A stretch of DNA of 64,000 bases from positions 3,856,001-3,920,000 of the forward strand of contig NZ_CP055157.1 in the NCBI RefSeq assembly GCF_013367775.1. The letters are read 5' to 3'. The position numbers and the translations under genes are program-made. How positions within the stretch are numbered: position 1 is the first letter of the stretch; each line of letters starts with the position of its first letter. The stretch is from Microbulbifer sp. YPW1. GTDB taxonomy: Bacteria; Pseudomonadota; Gammaproteobacteria; Pseudomonadales; Cellvibrionaceae. Below, piece by piece: positions 8,801 through 16,869 of the stretch. The notes beneath the pieces are model-generated. The model was not told where the DNA came from. It ran no database searches and saw only the letters and a list, made by a program, of their open reading frames with translations.

Positions 8801-11505
8801 GCCTGCAGGAAATGATCCTCGATATTCGCGGTCGCACGTTGCGCAAACTATCCGGGGCTGTGGTGATGGTGCCGGGCCAGGAACTGCCGGGAGAAGAGCG
8901 GATGCGTCTGTTGTCTGCCGCGCGGGCCATTCTCAGCTCATCCGCCGGCACCGTAGCGCAGCAGCTACAGGGCGCTGCCACGTTGCAGGCCCAGCAGCAG
9001 GCGTTGCCGCCGTTTGTTCCCGTTCCCCATGGCGATGGAAACCCGCACCAGACACCCGCACTGCAACGTCCTGATGATCTGCTGTTCGACAACGGCCTGG
9101 GTGGTTTCTCTGCAGACGGACGCGAGTATGTATTGCATCTGCAGCCGGGCCAGCGCCCCCCGGCGCCGTGGGTGAATGTCATTGCCAACCCGACGTTTGG
9201 TTGCCTGGTTTCGGAGGGCGGGTCCTGTTGTACCTGGAGTGGTAATAGTGGCGAGCATCGCTTGACCGCATGGAATAACGACCCGGTGCGCGATCCCAGC
9301 GGAGAGGTGCTCTACCTGCGGGATGAGGAAACGGCGGAGGTGTGGACGCCAACGCCCGCGCCGCGGCCGGCAGACGCTCCCTACCAGGTTCGCCACGGCG
9401 CCGGCTACAGTGAATTCCGCCACAATAGCCACGGTCTTGAACAGGCGTTGCGGTTTTACACCGATCGAGATGCACCGGTGAAATTTGCCCGTCTCACCTT
9501 GCGCAATTGCTCAGAGAACCCGCGACGGCTGACCGCCACCTATTACGTGGAGTGGATTCAGGGGCTGGTGCGGGCAGGCAGTTGGCCGTATTTGGTAAAT
9601 GAATTTGATTCCGAACACAGCGCGCTACTGGCCCGCAATGCGTTCGTACCGGATGCGCAACCCGGCATCGCGTTCCTGACCGCCAGCCTGCCGCCCCACG
9701 GGTTGACCACGGATCGTCACGAATTTCTCGGCAACGCAGTGAGCCTTGAAGCGCCGGAGGCACTGTTCCGAATCGGTCTGTCGGGGCGGGTACAGTGTGG
9801 TGGCGACCCATGTGCGGCGTATCAGGTGCATATTGATCTTGGCGCCGGCGAAACCCAGCACATCTATTTCGTAATGGGGGAGGGGGAAGACCGGGCACAG
9901 GCGCTTGCGCTGGCCGGAGAATTTCGCAACCCGGAGCGCGCCGAATCCGCACGGGCAGACTTCGAGGAGTTCTGGGAGGAGTACCTCGGCCGCGTACAGG
10001 TCGAGGTGCCGGACAAAGCTACAGAGCTGATGGTAAATCGCTGGCTGCCCTACCAGACCCTGGCCTGCAGATTGTGGGGCCGCAGTGGCTTTTACCAGTC
10101 CAGTGGAGCCTTTGGATTTCGCGATCAATTGCAAGACGTGCAGGCGCTGCTATGGACGCAACCGGAGTGGACCCGGGAACATATCCTGCGGGCAGCCTCG
10201 CGCCAGTTCCAGGATGGCGATGTTCTGCACTGGTGGCATGAAAACCCGTTGCGCGGTGTGCGCACCCGGTGCTCTGACGACTTGCTGTGGCTGCCGTTCG
10301 TCACCGCCCAATATATCCGTACCACCGGAGACTACGACATCCTCCATGAGCCGGTGTCCTATCTGCGGGGTGCGCCACTGCAAAAGGACGAGCACGAGCG
10401 ATACGCCGAATTCCATACCAGTGACGAATCCGGCTCCCTGTACGAACACTGTTGTCGCGCCATCGAGAGAGCGAGTGCCGTAGGACCGCACGGCCTGCCG
10501 GTCATCGGGAACGGGGACTGGAACGATGGCTTCAGCCGCATCAGTACCACTGGTCGCGGGGAGTCTGTATGGATGGGCTGGTTCCTGCTGCGCGTGTGTC
10601 GCGACATGTCGCCCTTGTGCGAGTACATCGGTGATACCGGCCTCGCGGAGTATTACCGCGCGCTGGGGGAAAATTTCCGCAACCAGGTGGAGGAGAGCGG
10701 CTGGGATGGCGCCTGGTACAGGCGCGCCTACTACGATGACGGCACACCAGTGGGTTCCCGGGAAAGCGATGAGTGCAAGATCGACCTGATTGCACAGGCG
10801 TGGTCGGTACTCTCGCAGGAGGCACCCACCGATCGCGCGCGGCAAGCCATGGCCTCTGCCTACGAGCACCTGGTTCAGGAGGATGCGCGGCAGGTCCTGT
10901 TGCTGAAGCCGGCGTTCGATAAAACCAAGAAAGATCCGGGCTATATCAAAGGCTACCCCCCAGGCATCCGTGAAAACGGTGGCCAGTACACCCACGCCGC
11001 CACCTGGTCGGTATGGGCCGCTGGGGGGCTGGAGCACTGCGAGCGCGCCCACCACCTGTTCAGCCTGATCAACCCGATTACCCATACCGATACACCGGAG
11101 GGTGTGCAGCGCTATCGCACTGAGCCCTATGTACTCGCGGGCGACGTTTACGGGGTCCCGCCACATGTGGGGCGGGGCGGCTGGACCTGGTATTCCGGCG
11201 CATCCGGTTGGCTCTATCGCGGCGCCATGGAAGTATTGCTGGGAGCGAAAATTCTCAATGGCGATCGACTGGCAATAGAACCCTGCCTGCCGACATCCTG
11301 GCAGACGTATAAACTGTCACTTGCCTTCAAGCGCAGTCGTTACGATGTCGAGGTGGTGAACTGTGGCGGGTCGCCGCGGGAGATTGCCGAGCTCACATTG
11401 AATGGCGAGCGGGTAGGGGAGACGTATCTTCCGCTGAAGGATGATGGGCAGCACCACACGGTGCGCTGGGTGTTCAAGGCGGTCGAGGTCGCCGGTGAAG
11501 AATGA
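2878..11505 (+). CDS. ndvB: Cyclic beta-1,2-glucan synthase, giant multidomain membrane protein
   Basis: The 2875 residues match the usual 2800-2900 of NdvB/ChvB/Cgs proteins, which initiate, elongate, trim and cyclise beta-1,2-glucan from UDP-glucose at the inner membrane. A soluble N-terminal region is followed by hydrophobic segments near 345-405. Next comes the GT84-type transferase domain from about 418, with a DADS metal-binding motif at 559-562. More membrane segments lie between about 750 and 930. A glucoamylase-like domain contains WGIAESGFYELDSHLHYQY near 1408. The C-terminal third is a GH94 phosphorylase-like domain with GDWNDG at 2546-2551, the catalytic-Asp motif of that family, thought to control ring size. 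Periplasmic cyclic glucans serve in osmoadaptation and envelope integrity. The start overlaps the usp stop. Length, domains and order are complete, with no frameshift. Confidence 0.93.
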   Translation: MKLRRGNTDRIGRARKFFSRRAPSQKSSRHKPTPVPENANEHLQDRTEEIAALAKRHRHLISEREKFPLKSYLRHLEADFQTVYRQLAARVEAGEKGTRSEEWLLDNRHVVQEALEVVRESVPPKYLKQLPKIAGENENTDLRVWSLATALVGEVRQPLDLESVHHLVDQYQEETILTTGELWALPAALRLSLLQKLADCAEESLKTIAQQEEPESVGIASAIISLRELRTYDWRHFVESLSRVERILETDPAGAYIDMDFATRDQYRGVIEQLARGSDTAEHRIAQRVVELSDQETDDSRRRHIGYYLIAEGRPSLDAAVNFKPDFQRRVQQKVLHNASTVYFSTLAFFSIPLLIALAVFLLVSDVSIVLTLLAVAIAAVPVVGIALSLVNGLITHSLHPHKLPKMDFQHGIPDACRTAVVMPVLFADCDDVERILQCLEMNYLNNDDQQLAYVILSDFADAESQAVSGDEALLQFLTDAVDALNQRYSVEGGRQPFLLLHRERNWNAAEKCWMGWERKRGKLVEFNRLLKGHEDHSFTTQVGDFDQLKGVHFVITLDADSHMPPATAARLIATMAHPLNRLVIDTEGRRVIAGHGFLQPRLEIDPAGAEETVFSEIFSGDRTVDLYTHAVSDAYQDLFGEGIFAGKGIYDPRVFSQTLAGHLPENTILSHDLLEGAVGGAALISDAVFYEQYPPNLLALLKRSHRWIRGDWQLLPWLRKRVTLDSGEKVANPLPVIQRWKILDNLRRSLEAPALLALFVVAWCGLLPGSPLVWTLGLLLVSAVPVWSELLSILWQTLADLRRAPLRLRSAPAVLQQRVLHWLMSLAILPVQALNALDAIIRTLFRLGISRRHLLQWTSAAQVNRSVSTGLPSSRRWRALWIAPALAIGLIVWLIWSEPASLLAAGPFLIAWLLLPKLIRHIDQPRSFENQQLGGGDKRDLRLLARRTWYFFEHFMGPDDHWLPPDNYQEEPVAVLARRTSPTNIGLGILSNLSAYDFGYLDLTQLLARLNNTFDRMRGLERYRGHFLNWYETRELHPLNPRYVSTVDSGNLAGSLLTLASGLENLDTAPLNGRQLVLGIADTLGVVGETLQSTNPEATPTEVREITAQITLLRERLEIRADEDSWWEIIDDIYERDVPALHERVLALIERDESFSAESLGRLRHWLDELHQHAVAARRYQENLEPWLRLMKAPPVACREQGSQAAESFRALAQILDGPITLKTLEQTCARAAQQLQGLNADLAAVSEAQRSSAEAWSKRLGTALMIAQENAVIYRKDLHRLAARAREWVHEMDFAFLYDSQRHLFHIGYNVNDASLDANYYDLLASESRLTGFIAVAKGDVPAQHWQYLERPFRRIRRRVVLMSWSATLFEYLMPRLMMETPDHSLIGRACRSAIEVHREFADRFGVPWGIAESGFYELDSHLHYQYRAFGVPGIGFRRDLGERLVIAPYASMMALPFCADKVIENLGQIRSHGGYGQFGLHEAIDFGRTAKPAPRRARTVRSYMSHHQGMILLAINNFLHDDVMLQRFHSDVRIAGLTPLLHERLPAAPPALKPWKRPGVVRTFHAEVVLDTWNAEPARAYPQYNLLANGHYSLVVAADGAGGSYWDNIALTRWQPDPTLHQWGRFCYVRDLDDDVLFSVGLAPCGGDANRCTASFSPQGVELQRREAELFCRLHIAVSSQHDVEARRLVIKNESNRERHLLLADFAEVVLAPEREDLRHPAFAKLFVESQYLPEEQVMIYRRRPRGSNEKPIYMAVSVLVQADVRHHLGWETDRTRFLGRGGSPVRPQAMAAGLSGFTGMTGPVLDPVIAAAQEVRVPPQSEIEVVYLTGVSKSRQELLATLRAYRSRPKARWVFDLARMQTEQELHNLHITAGAMRWMMELLSVVLAPLGGLRAPSRVLAQSHHIQPGLWSRGISGDNPILLVHITSEQEIDFAESILQAHTYWCGRGIAVDLVIIDEESAGYEQQTRDRLQEMILDIRGRTLRKLSGAVVMVPGQELPGEERMRLLSAARAILSSSAGTVAQQLQGAATLQAQQQALPPFVPVPHGDGNPHQTPALQRPDDLLFDNGLGGFSADGREYVLHLQPGQRPPAPWVNVIANPTFGCLVSEGGSCCTWSGNSGEHRLTAWNNDPVRDPSGEVLYLRDEETAEVWTPTPAPRPADAPYQVRHGAGYSEFRHNSHGLEQALRFYTDRDAPVKFARLTLRNCSENPRRLTATYYVEWIQGLVRAGSWPYLVNEFDSEHSALLARNAFVPDAQPGIAFLTASLPPHGLTTDRHEFLGNAVSLEAPEALFRIGLSGRVQCGGDPCAAYQVHIDLGAGETQHIYFVMGEGEDRAQALALAGEFRNPERAESARADFEEFWEEYLGRVQVEVPDKATELMVNRWLPYQTLACRLWGRSGFYQSSGAFGFRDQLQDVQALLWTQPEWTREHILRAASRQFQDGDVLHWWHENPLRGVRTRCSDDLLWLPFVTAQYIRTTGDYDILHEPVSYLRGAPLQKDEHERYAEFHTSDESGSLYEHCCRAIERASAVGPHGLPVIGNGDWNDGFSRISTTGRGESVWMGWFLLRVCRDMSPLCEYIGDTGLAEYYRALGENFRNQVEESGWDGAWYRRAYYDDGTPVGSRESDECKIDLIAQAWSVLSQEAPTDRARQAMASAYEHLVQEDARQVLLLKPAFDKTKKDPGYIKGYPPGIRENGGQYTHAATWSVWAAGGLEHCERAHHLFSLINPITHTDTPEGVQRYRTEPYVLAGDVYGVPPHVGRGGWTWYSGASGWLYRGAMEVLLGAKILNGDRLAIEPCLPTSWQTYKLSLAFKRSRYDVEVVNCGGSPREIAELTLNGERVGETYLPLKDDGQHHTVRWVFKAVEVAGEE

Positions 11506-11531
11506 CTCGGAGTGTGGTGTGGTCGTGAGCG

Positions 11532-12449
11532 TCACATGGCTCGAAATAGTCGCTCGACGTCGGATTTCTGGCAAAGCTCGGTGCCCTCGGTCATCACCGC
11601 AGCCGCCCCGGCGGCGACGCCAAACCTTGCGGCCTCAGGCAGGGTTGTGTCCCGGCACAGGGCGGAAATCAGCCCGCCAACCACAGCATCGCCGGCACCC
11701 ACTTTACTGCGCAGGCGCACCGAGGGTGCGGCGATCCTCTCCAACCGGTCTGCGGTGGCTAGAAGTATCCCACCGCGGCCCAGGGACAGGATCACAACTT
11801 CGGTGCCGTGTTGCTCGATGATTTTGCGGGTGGCGCGCTCGATGGAGGCGTCATCAGACAGCTCGGCGCCCACAAGCTCCTCCATCTCACGCACATTGGG
11901 TTTGATCAGGTAGACGCCCACATCGAGCGCGCGGCGCAGCGGCTCTTTTTTGGTATCCACGATGATCCGAATACCTTTCGGAACTGCGCGCAGTAAATCC
12001 TCGAACCATTCCGCCGCCGAACCCTCCGGCAGGCTTCCACTAAACACCACATAGCGCACGGAAGTTGGGATTTCTCGTATCTGCTGTATCCAGCGTTGGC
12101 GCTCGGTGTCTGCGAGCAGGGGGCCCGGCATCCCGAAGCGGAACAGATTACCGCTGGTCTCCTCCCTTACAATCAGGTTTTCCCGTGTCGGCGCATCGAT
12201 GGGAATCGGCTTGTGGGAGACACTTTCTTCATCGAGGAACCGCGCGAGTCGCTGACCATTTTCCCCGCCACAGCTCCAGTAAGCGCAAACGTTAGAGCCC
12301 AGTCGGCTCGCTACCCGCGCCACATTGATGCCACCACCGCCCGGATAATCTCGCACGTTCGAGCAGGAGAGTTTGCAATCGGGAAGGATTTGTTCGACAG
12401 AGACAGTTCTGTCTATACAGGGGTTGAGGGTAATGGTGACAATTGTCAT
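11532..12449 (-). CDS. pfkB: 6-phosphofructokinase, PfkB (ribokinase) family
   Basis: Phosphorylates a sugar phosphate, most likely fructose 6-phosphate to fructose 1,6-bisphosphate. The 305 residues match E. coli PfkB (309). The N-terminal pattern TLNPCIDRTV and the glycine-rich GGGGINVARVASRLG (about 37-51) are the substrate-binding signature, and GAGDAVVGG holds the catalytic base Asp at about 254. It lies 49 bp downstream of gap on the same strand, so they are probably one transcript. It converges on ndvB with only 26 bp between stops. PfkB enzymes are not controlled like PfkA, and PfkB homologues are linked to dormancy regulons in mycobacteria. A 1-phosphofructokinase or tagatose-6-phosphate kinase role cannot be excluded by sequence reading alone. 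Confidence 0.87.
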   Translation of the reverse strand: MTIVTITLNPCIDRTVSVEQILPDCKLSCSNVRDYPGGGGINVARVASRLGSNVCAYWSCGGENGQRLARFLDEESVSHKPIPIDAPTRENLIVREETSGNLFRFGMPGPLLADTERQRWIQQIREIPTSVRYVVFSGSLPEGSAAEWFEDLLRAVPKGIRIIVDTKKEPLRRALDVGVYLIKPNVREMEELVGAELSDDASIERATRKIIEQHGTEVVILSLGRGGILLATADRLERIAAPSVRLRSKVGAGDAVVGGLISALCRDTTLPEAARFGVAAGAAAVMTEGTELCQKSDVERLFRAM

Positions 12450-12498
12450 CGGCTTTCCCGACCGGCGTGGAAGCAGGGGATCCGCTCACGCCTTTTGA

Positions 12499-13497
12499 CT
12501 AGAGCATTCGCGTGATCATATCGACGCAACGTTGTGAGAAAGCCCATTCGTTGTCGTACCAGGCGAGCACCTTGAGGAATTTATCACCCACCATATAGGT
12601 GTCTTTGGTGGTGATAATGGCGCTGTAGGGTTTACCGACAATGTCGCTGGATACCAATTCGCGGTCATCCACCGCCAGGATGTCCTTTAGCGGACCTTCC
12701 GCCCAATGCCGGAATGTATTGTTGACCTCGTCGACATTGGTGCCTTTATGTAACGTACATGTCAGATCCAACAGGGAACCGCATTTGATCGGTGCTCTCA
12801 CCGCGCAGCCGTGTAGCTTGCCAGCCAGCGTCGGCAGAATAAGACCGATGGTGGTCGCGGCCCCCGTGGTGGTGGGCACCAAGTTTGCCGCTGCCGCCCG
12901 ACCTCGCCGGAGCTTGTTGTTGTGACCATCAACCAGATTCTGCGAGGACGTATAAGCATGGATGGTGTTGATCATGCCATGCTCTATCCCGAATTCGTCA
13001 TTCAGGACCTTGGCCACCGGCGCCAGACAGTTCGTCGTACAACTCGCAGTGGAGATGATGTTATGCCGATGGCGGTCGTAGCGGTGGTCATTGACGCCCA
13101 CCACGAAGTGACCGTCGATCATGCTTTGACCGGGGGCCGAAATCAGAACCTTTTTCGCGCCCGCGGTGATGTGTTTCGCGGCTCCTGCTCTGGTGCGGAA
13201 CATGCCGGTCGCATCAAAAACAATATCGACACCTTTCTCCCCCCAGGGAAGCCTCGTCGGATCGCTTTCCGCGGTCACCGAAATCGTCTGCCCGTCAATA
13301 GACAGGACACCATCTTCGCCGTGCACCTTCAGGCCCCGGGTGTGGTAGGTGGTATCAAGTTCCAGCAGATATGCCAGCTCCTTTTCACTGGCCAGGTCAT
13401 TTACGTGGACAACCTCCAAACCGCCATGATGTGATTCAAGTGCAATTCGAAGTACTTGCCGGCCGATACGGCCCAGTCCATTGATGCCGATTCTCAT
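12499..13497 (-). CDS. gap: Glyceraldehyde-3-phosphate dehydrogenase, type I
   Basis: Oxidises glyceraldehyde 3-phosphate to 1,3-bisphosphoglycerate with NAD(P), or runs in reverse in gluconeogenesis. The 332 residues are standard length. The Rossmann start GINGLGRIGRQVLR is followed by VND (Asp34, typical of NAD use). The catalytic motif ASCTTNC has Cys153, and INTIHAYTS gives His180. The C-terminal WYDNEW signature is intact. The Asp at 34 argues for NAD rather than NADP, but this is not proof. It is first in a gap-pfkB unit reading away from the hydrogenase operon, with about 160 bp between the two divergent starts. Erythrose-4-phosphate dehydrogenase is a less likely alternative. Confidence 0.93.
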   Translation of the reverse strand: MRIGINGLGRIGRQVLRIALESHHGGLEVVHVNDLASEKELAYLLELDTTYHTRGLKVHGEDGVLSIDGQTISVTAESDPTRLPWGEKGVDIVFDATGMFRTRAGAAKHITAGAKKVLISAPGQSMIDGHFVVGVNDHRYDRHRHNIISTASCTTNCLAPVAKVLNDEFGIEHGMINTIHAYTSSQNLVDGHNNKLRRGRAAAANLVPTTTGAATTIGLILPTLAGKLHGCAVRAPIKCGSLLDLTCTLHKGTNVDEVNNTFRHWAEGPLKDILAVDDRELVSSDIVGKPYSAIITTKDTYMVGDKFLKVLAWYDNEWAFSQRCVDMITRML

Positions 13498-13659
13498 TCT
13501 TTATTTCCTGATATCTGCGTCTATTACCGCAATTGTCATCTGTCTCCTCTCAAGCCTGACCGATGGTTCCTACACTCTGTCTAAATAATAGTTGTGCATG
13601 CGTTAGTTCAGCGAACCACACAGCTGTAAATACGCGCAGATTTTTACGGTGGGGACCTC

Positions 13660-14787
13660 GTGACGACACAGGATTATGTACTACGCGCAGAGGATCTGGA
13701 GTTGCTTATCCAGGCTATCCGGGTGCGAGGTCACCAGGTAATGGGTCCGACAGTAAAAAACGGGGCTATCACCTACGGAGAAATTCAGGGCAGCGTAGAT
13801 CTACCTCAGGGCTGGTCGGATCAGCAGGAGAAAGGCTACTACCGACTAGCCTCAAATCATTCTCAAGCCTATTTTGCCTATGCCGTAGGGGCGGGATCCT
13901 GGAAGCAGTTTCTGCAACTGCCCAGACGCCAGGTCTGGGAGGCACGAAAAACTGATGGTGGCCTGAACTTCGTAGAAGTCGTCGACGTTGCACCGCGTGT
14001 CGCATTTCTGGGCGTGCGTAGCTGTGAACTGCATGCGATGGAGATTCAGGACCGGGTGTTCTCCGGCGCGCAATTCCAAAACGAAAGCTACGCCGAACGG
14101 CGGGGTAATGCGTTCGTGGTCGCAGTCAATTGCACGACGCCCGCGGCCACCTGTTTCTGTACCGCCATGAAAACCGGCCCAAAAGTGAGCTCGCCAGCAG
14201 ATCTCACCATGACTGAAGTGATCGGTAGTGACGAACACTACTTCCTGATCAAAAGTGGGTCCCAACAGGGCAGTGAAATACTCGGAGAACTGCCACTGAC
14301 ATCCGCCACAGAGAGAGAGCGGAAAGCAGAAGAGGGGGCTCTGCACGACGCGGTTCAACAAATGGAAAACGGGCCCCGACAGTTCGATAATTCAGACGTC
14401 AAGGACTTACTGTATCGAAACTACGAAAGCCCGTTGTGGGACCAGGTAGCGGATCGCTGCCTTTCCTGTGCCAACTGCACCATGGCGTGCCCCACCTGTT
14501 TCTGTTCTACAGTAGAGGACACCACGGACCTGAGTGGTGACAACGCAGAGCGCTGGGAACGTTGGGATTCCTGCTTTACTGGCGAGTTCAGCTATATCAC
14601 TGGCGGTTCCGTACGCCCCGATACAAAAAGCCGGTATCGTCAGTGGATGACCCACAAGCTTGCCACTTGGCACGATCAATTCGGAAGTTCGGGCTGTGTC
14701 GGCTGCGGTCGCTGTATTACCTGGTGCCCGGTCGGTATTGATTTCACGGAAGAAATACACAAGATGCGCGAGATGGAACAATCATGA
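13660..14787 (+). CDS. hydB: Sulfhydrogenase beta subunit, 4Fe-4S electron-transfer protein of group 3b hydrogenase
   Basis: A 375-residue iron-sulfur protein that carries electrons between the hydrogenase heterodimer and the flavin subunit. The C-terminal third has two ferredoxin-type clusters: Cys267, 270, 273 and 277 ([12 protein letters not shown]) and Cys346, 349, 352 and 356 ([12 protein letters not shown]). The fold resembles anaerobic sulfite reductase subunit A and HydB/HyhB. Translation starts at GTG 13660, after a GGTGGGG stretch. It is first in an operon that runs without real gaps to 23719. The 160-bp upstream region contains no recognisable Fnr/Anr or sigma-54 site. The stop overlaps the next start (ATGA). 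Confidence 0.9.
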   Translation: MTTQDYVLRAEDLELLIQAIRVRGHQVMGPTVKNGAITYGEIQGSVDLPQGWSDQQEKGYYRLASNHSQAYFAYAVGAGSWKQFLQLPRRQVWEARKTDGGLNFVEVVDVAPRVAFLGVRSCELHAMEIQDRVFSGAQFQNESYAERRGNAFVVAVNCTTPAATCFCTAMKTGPKVSSPADLTMTEVIGSDEHYFLIKSGSQQGSEILGELPLTSATERERKAEEGALHDAVQQMENGPRQFDNSDVKDLLYRNYESPLWDQVADRCLSCANCTMACPTCFCSTVEDTTDLSGDNAERWERWDSCFTGEFSYITGGSVRPDTKSRYRQWMTHKLATWHDQFGSSGCVGCGRCITWCPVGIDFTEEIHKMREMEQS

Positions 14788-15266
14788 AGAGCATGTCCCA
14801 GCTATTACATGAGCACCCGTTTTTTAGTCAAATGGAAGCGGAGCATCTCGACTTCATTGCTAATTGCGGCGAAAACCATATTTACAATGCCGGGGAGTAT
14901 ATTGCCCGAGAAAATGCCCCGGCAGATCACTTCTTCCTGATCAGGGATGGCCAGGTTGCGGTGGAGTGCTATGTGCCGAATCACGGGGCGCTCTGCCTGC
15001 AGACCTTACACAGCGGTGATATCTTCGGCTGGTCTTGGTTATTCCCCCCTTATCTGTGGACCTTCGATGCGAAGGCCATGGATGAGGTGCATGCAATTCG
15101 CCTTGACGGCAAGTGCCTGCGGGAGAAGTGCGAGAGTGACCCGCAAATGGGCTACCAGCTGATGAAGCGTTTCGCCCGCATTATCAGCGACCGGGTAAAG
15201 GCTACCCGCGTACAGCTGATGGATGTTTACGGCCAGCAACGTCCGCCGTTAGAAGGCGAAAAATGA
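14784..15266 (+). CDS. Stand-alone cyclic-nucleotide-binding-fold protein inside the hydrogenase operon
   Basis: A 160-residue protein made of one CRP-type effector domain (about 5-125) plus the start of the long helix. It has no helix-turn-helix, so it is unlikely to bind DNA by itself. The phosphate-binding cassette is altered. In CRP the key positions are Gly-Glu and Arg-Ser. Here the equivalent stretch [19 protein letters not shown] (78-96) has Trp for Glu and Phe/Asp for Arg/Ser. Classical cAMP binding is therefore doubtful. The gene overlaps hydB at its start and hydG at its stop (both 4 nt), so it is co-translated with electron-transfer subunits. A regulatory or assembly subunit of the hydrogenase is my inference. 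Confidence 0.85.
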   Translation: MKSMSQLLHEHPFFSQMEAEHLDFIANCGENHIYNAGEYIARENAPADHFFLIRDGQVAVECYVPNHGALCLQTLHSGDIFGWSWLFPPYLWTFDAKAMDEVHAIRLDGKCLREKCESDPQMGYQLMKRFARIISDRVKATRVQLMDVYGQQRPPLEGEK

Positions 15267-16072
15267 CACCGGCACTGTTCCGAGTGCGGCGTCGCAGTGA
15301 AGAGTACGCGGGTACCTTCACGCTGGATATCCAGCATAAAGAAGGCAACCCGCTTCCACGCTTCGAGCCCGGTCAATTCAATATGCTGTACGCATTTGGC
15401 TGTGGTGAAGTCCCGATTTCCATGAGTGGAAAAACCGGCGAAACCGGCGGCTACGTGCACACAATCCGGACCCACGGACTCGTCACCCAATCCCTGGAGC
15501 GCTTACGCGAGGGAGATTTACTCGGGGTGCGCGGTCCATTCGGCCAAGGCTGGCCGATGCATAAAGTCGACGGCAAAGATGTGCTGATCGTGGCCGGCGG
15601 GTTGGGCCTGGCGCCACTGCGGCCGGTGATATACAGCCTGCTCTCGGGAGCCCAGGCTTGTCGCAGCCTGCGACTGTTTTACGGTGCCCGGCGTCCTCAG
15701 GAAATGCTGTATGCAGATGAACTCCGCAGTTGGAGCGCACAAATCCAGCAGGTTCTCTCTGTAGATCATGCGGATGACGCCTGGAGTGGCGCGATCGGCG
15801 TTATTACCGGGCCACTTGCAGGCACCGAGATTGATTGTGATAACACCATTGTCTTCCTCTGTGGTCCCGAAGTGATGATGCGGTTTTGTATCCAGACACT
15901 GACGGGAAAAGGTCTGCCGGATTCTGCAATCTATCTGTCCATGGAACGGAATATGAAATGTGCCACCGGGCATTGCGGACACTGCCAGTGGGGACCGCAG
16001 TTCGTGTGTAAGGACGGGCCGGTATTCGATTACGGGAGCGTGAAGCAATGGTTCAACATTCGCGCGCTCTAG
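15263..16072 (+). CDS. hydG: Sulfhydrogenase gamma subunit, FAD/NAD(P)H-binding oxidoreductase
   Basis: A 269-residue flavoprotein of the ferredoxin-NADP reductase superfamily that joins the hydrogenase to NAD(P). The FAD domain comes first. The nucleotide-binding part contains [18 protein letters not shown] (about 106-123). A C-terminal 2Fe-2S site has Cys233, Cys238, Cys241 and Cys249, as in PyrK and HydG. In group 3b enzymes this subunit gives NADP-dependent H2 production or uptake. Its 3' end overlaps hydD by 25 bp, which suggests coupled translation and fixed stoichiometry. NADP versus NAD preference cannot be read from the sequence. Confidence 0.92.
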   Translation: MTPALFRVRRRSEEYAGTFTLDIQHKEGNPLPRFEPGQFNMLYAFGCGEVPISMSGKTGETGGYVHTIRTHGLVTQSLERLREGDLLGVRGPFGQGWPMHKVDGKDVLIVAGGLGLAPLRPVIYSLLSGAQACRSLRLFYGARRPQEMLYADELRSWSAQIQQVLSVDHADDAWSGAIGVITGPLAGTEIDCDNTIVFLCGPEVMMRFCIQTLTGKGLPDSAIYLSMERNMKCATGHCGHCQWGPQFVCKDGPVFDYGSVKQWFNIRAL

Positions 16073-16869
16073 GCGCCGCGCCACCCAAGCCGAAGCTTGC
16101 CGTGTGGAAGTTCACCTCCTGTGACGGCTGTCAGTTGAGCCTGCTGGACTGCGAAGACGAACTACTGGCGCTGGCGGACAAAGTTGAGATTGCCTATTTC
16201 ATGGAAGCGTCCAGCAGCCAACTCCCCGGACCCTATGACCTTTCCCTGGTTGAGGGTTCCATCACCACCGCTGAAGAGCAACAGCGCATCCGCGACATTC
16301 GCACCCAGTCCCGAGCACTCGTTGCAATCGGAGCCTGCGCCACAGCGGGCGGGATACAGGCACTCAGGAATTTTGCGGACGTAGATGGATTCATCGCTGC
16401 GGTGTATGCCCATCCGGAATATATCGCTACTCTCAAAACCTCAACCCCTGTGAGCAGCCACGTGGCGGTCGATTTCGAGTTAAATGGGTGTCCGATCAAT
16501 AAATATCAGCTGCTGGAAGTGATCAGCGCATTTTTGCATCGGCGCCCACCGCAGGTGCCAGCACACTCTGTATGTATCGAGTGCAAACAACGCGGCAATA
16601 TCTGCGTATGGGTAGCCCATGGAACACCGTGTATGGGACCGGTAACCCAGGCGGGCTGTGGCGCTATCTGCCCCAGCTACCACCGCGGTTGCTACGGTTG
16701 CTACGGCCCAAAGGAAAACAGTAATACCGCATCCCTGTGCCACTGGTGGGAACAGGAGCTGGGTGCGGACAAGGCCACGGTGATCCAGAACCTGCGTAAT
16801 TTCAACGCGGCGGCACCGGTATTCGATGCTGCCAGCCGCAATCGGGAAGGCCAGGATGACCAGGAGTAA
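16048..16869 (+). CDS. hydD: NiFe hydrogenase small subunit, group 3b (sulfhydrogenase delta)
   Basis: A 273-residue small subunit that holds the iron-sulfur relay next to the NiFe site. The proximal-cluster motif [14 protein letters not shown] gives Cys25 and Cys28. Further cluster cysteines lie in IGACATAGG and in the C-terminal part ([31 protein letters not shown]). There is no Tat signal peptide, so the enzyme is cytoplasmic, as expected for group 3. The ATG at 16048 lies inside hydG; no better start exists before the first cysteine motif. The 3' end overlaps hydA. Confidence 0.94.
   Translation: MVQHSRALGAAPPKPKLAVWKFTSCDGCQLSLLDCEDELLALADKVEIAYFMEASSSQLPGPYDLSLVEGSITTAEEQQRIRDIRTQSRALVAIGACATAGGIQALRNFADVDGFIAAVYAHPEYIATLKTSTPVSSHVAVDFELNGCPINKYQLLEVISAFLHRRPPQVPAHSVCIECKQRGNICVWVAHGTPCMGPVTQAGCGAICPSYHRGCYGCYGPKENSNTASLCHWWEQELGADKATVIQNLRNFNAAAPVFDAASRNREGQDDQE

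Noticed and set aside
13498..13659. Search for an Fnr/Anr or sigma-54 promoter before the hydrogenase operon.
   Set aside because: No TTGAT-N4-ATCAA or GG-N10-GC element with good fit is present. TAAATAAT at about 13582 might be a -10 box, but no matching -35 is clear.
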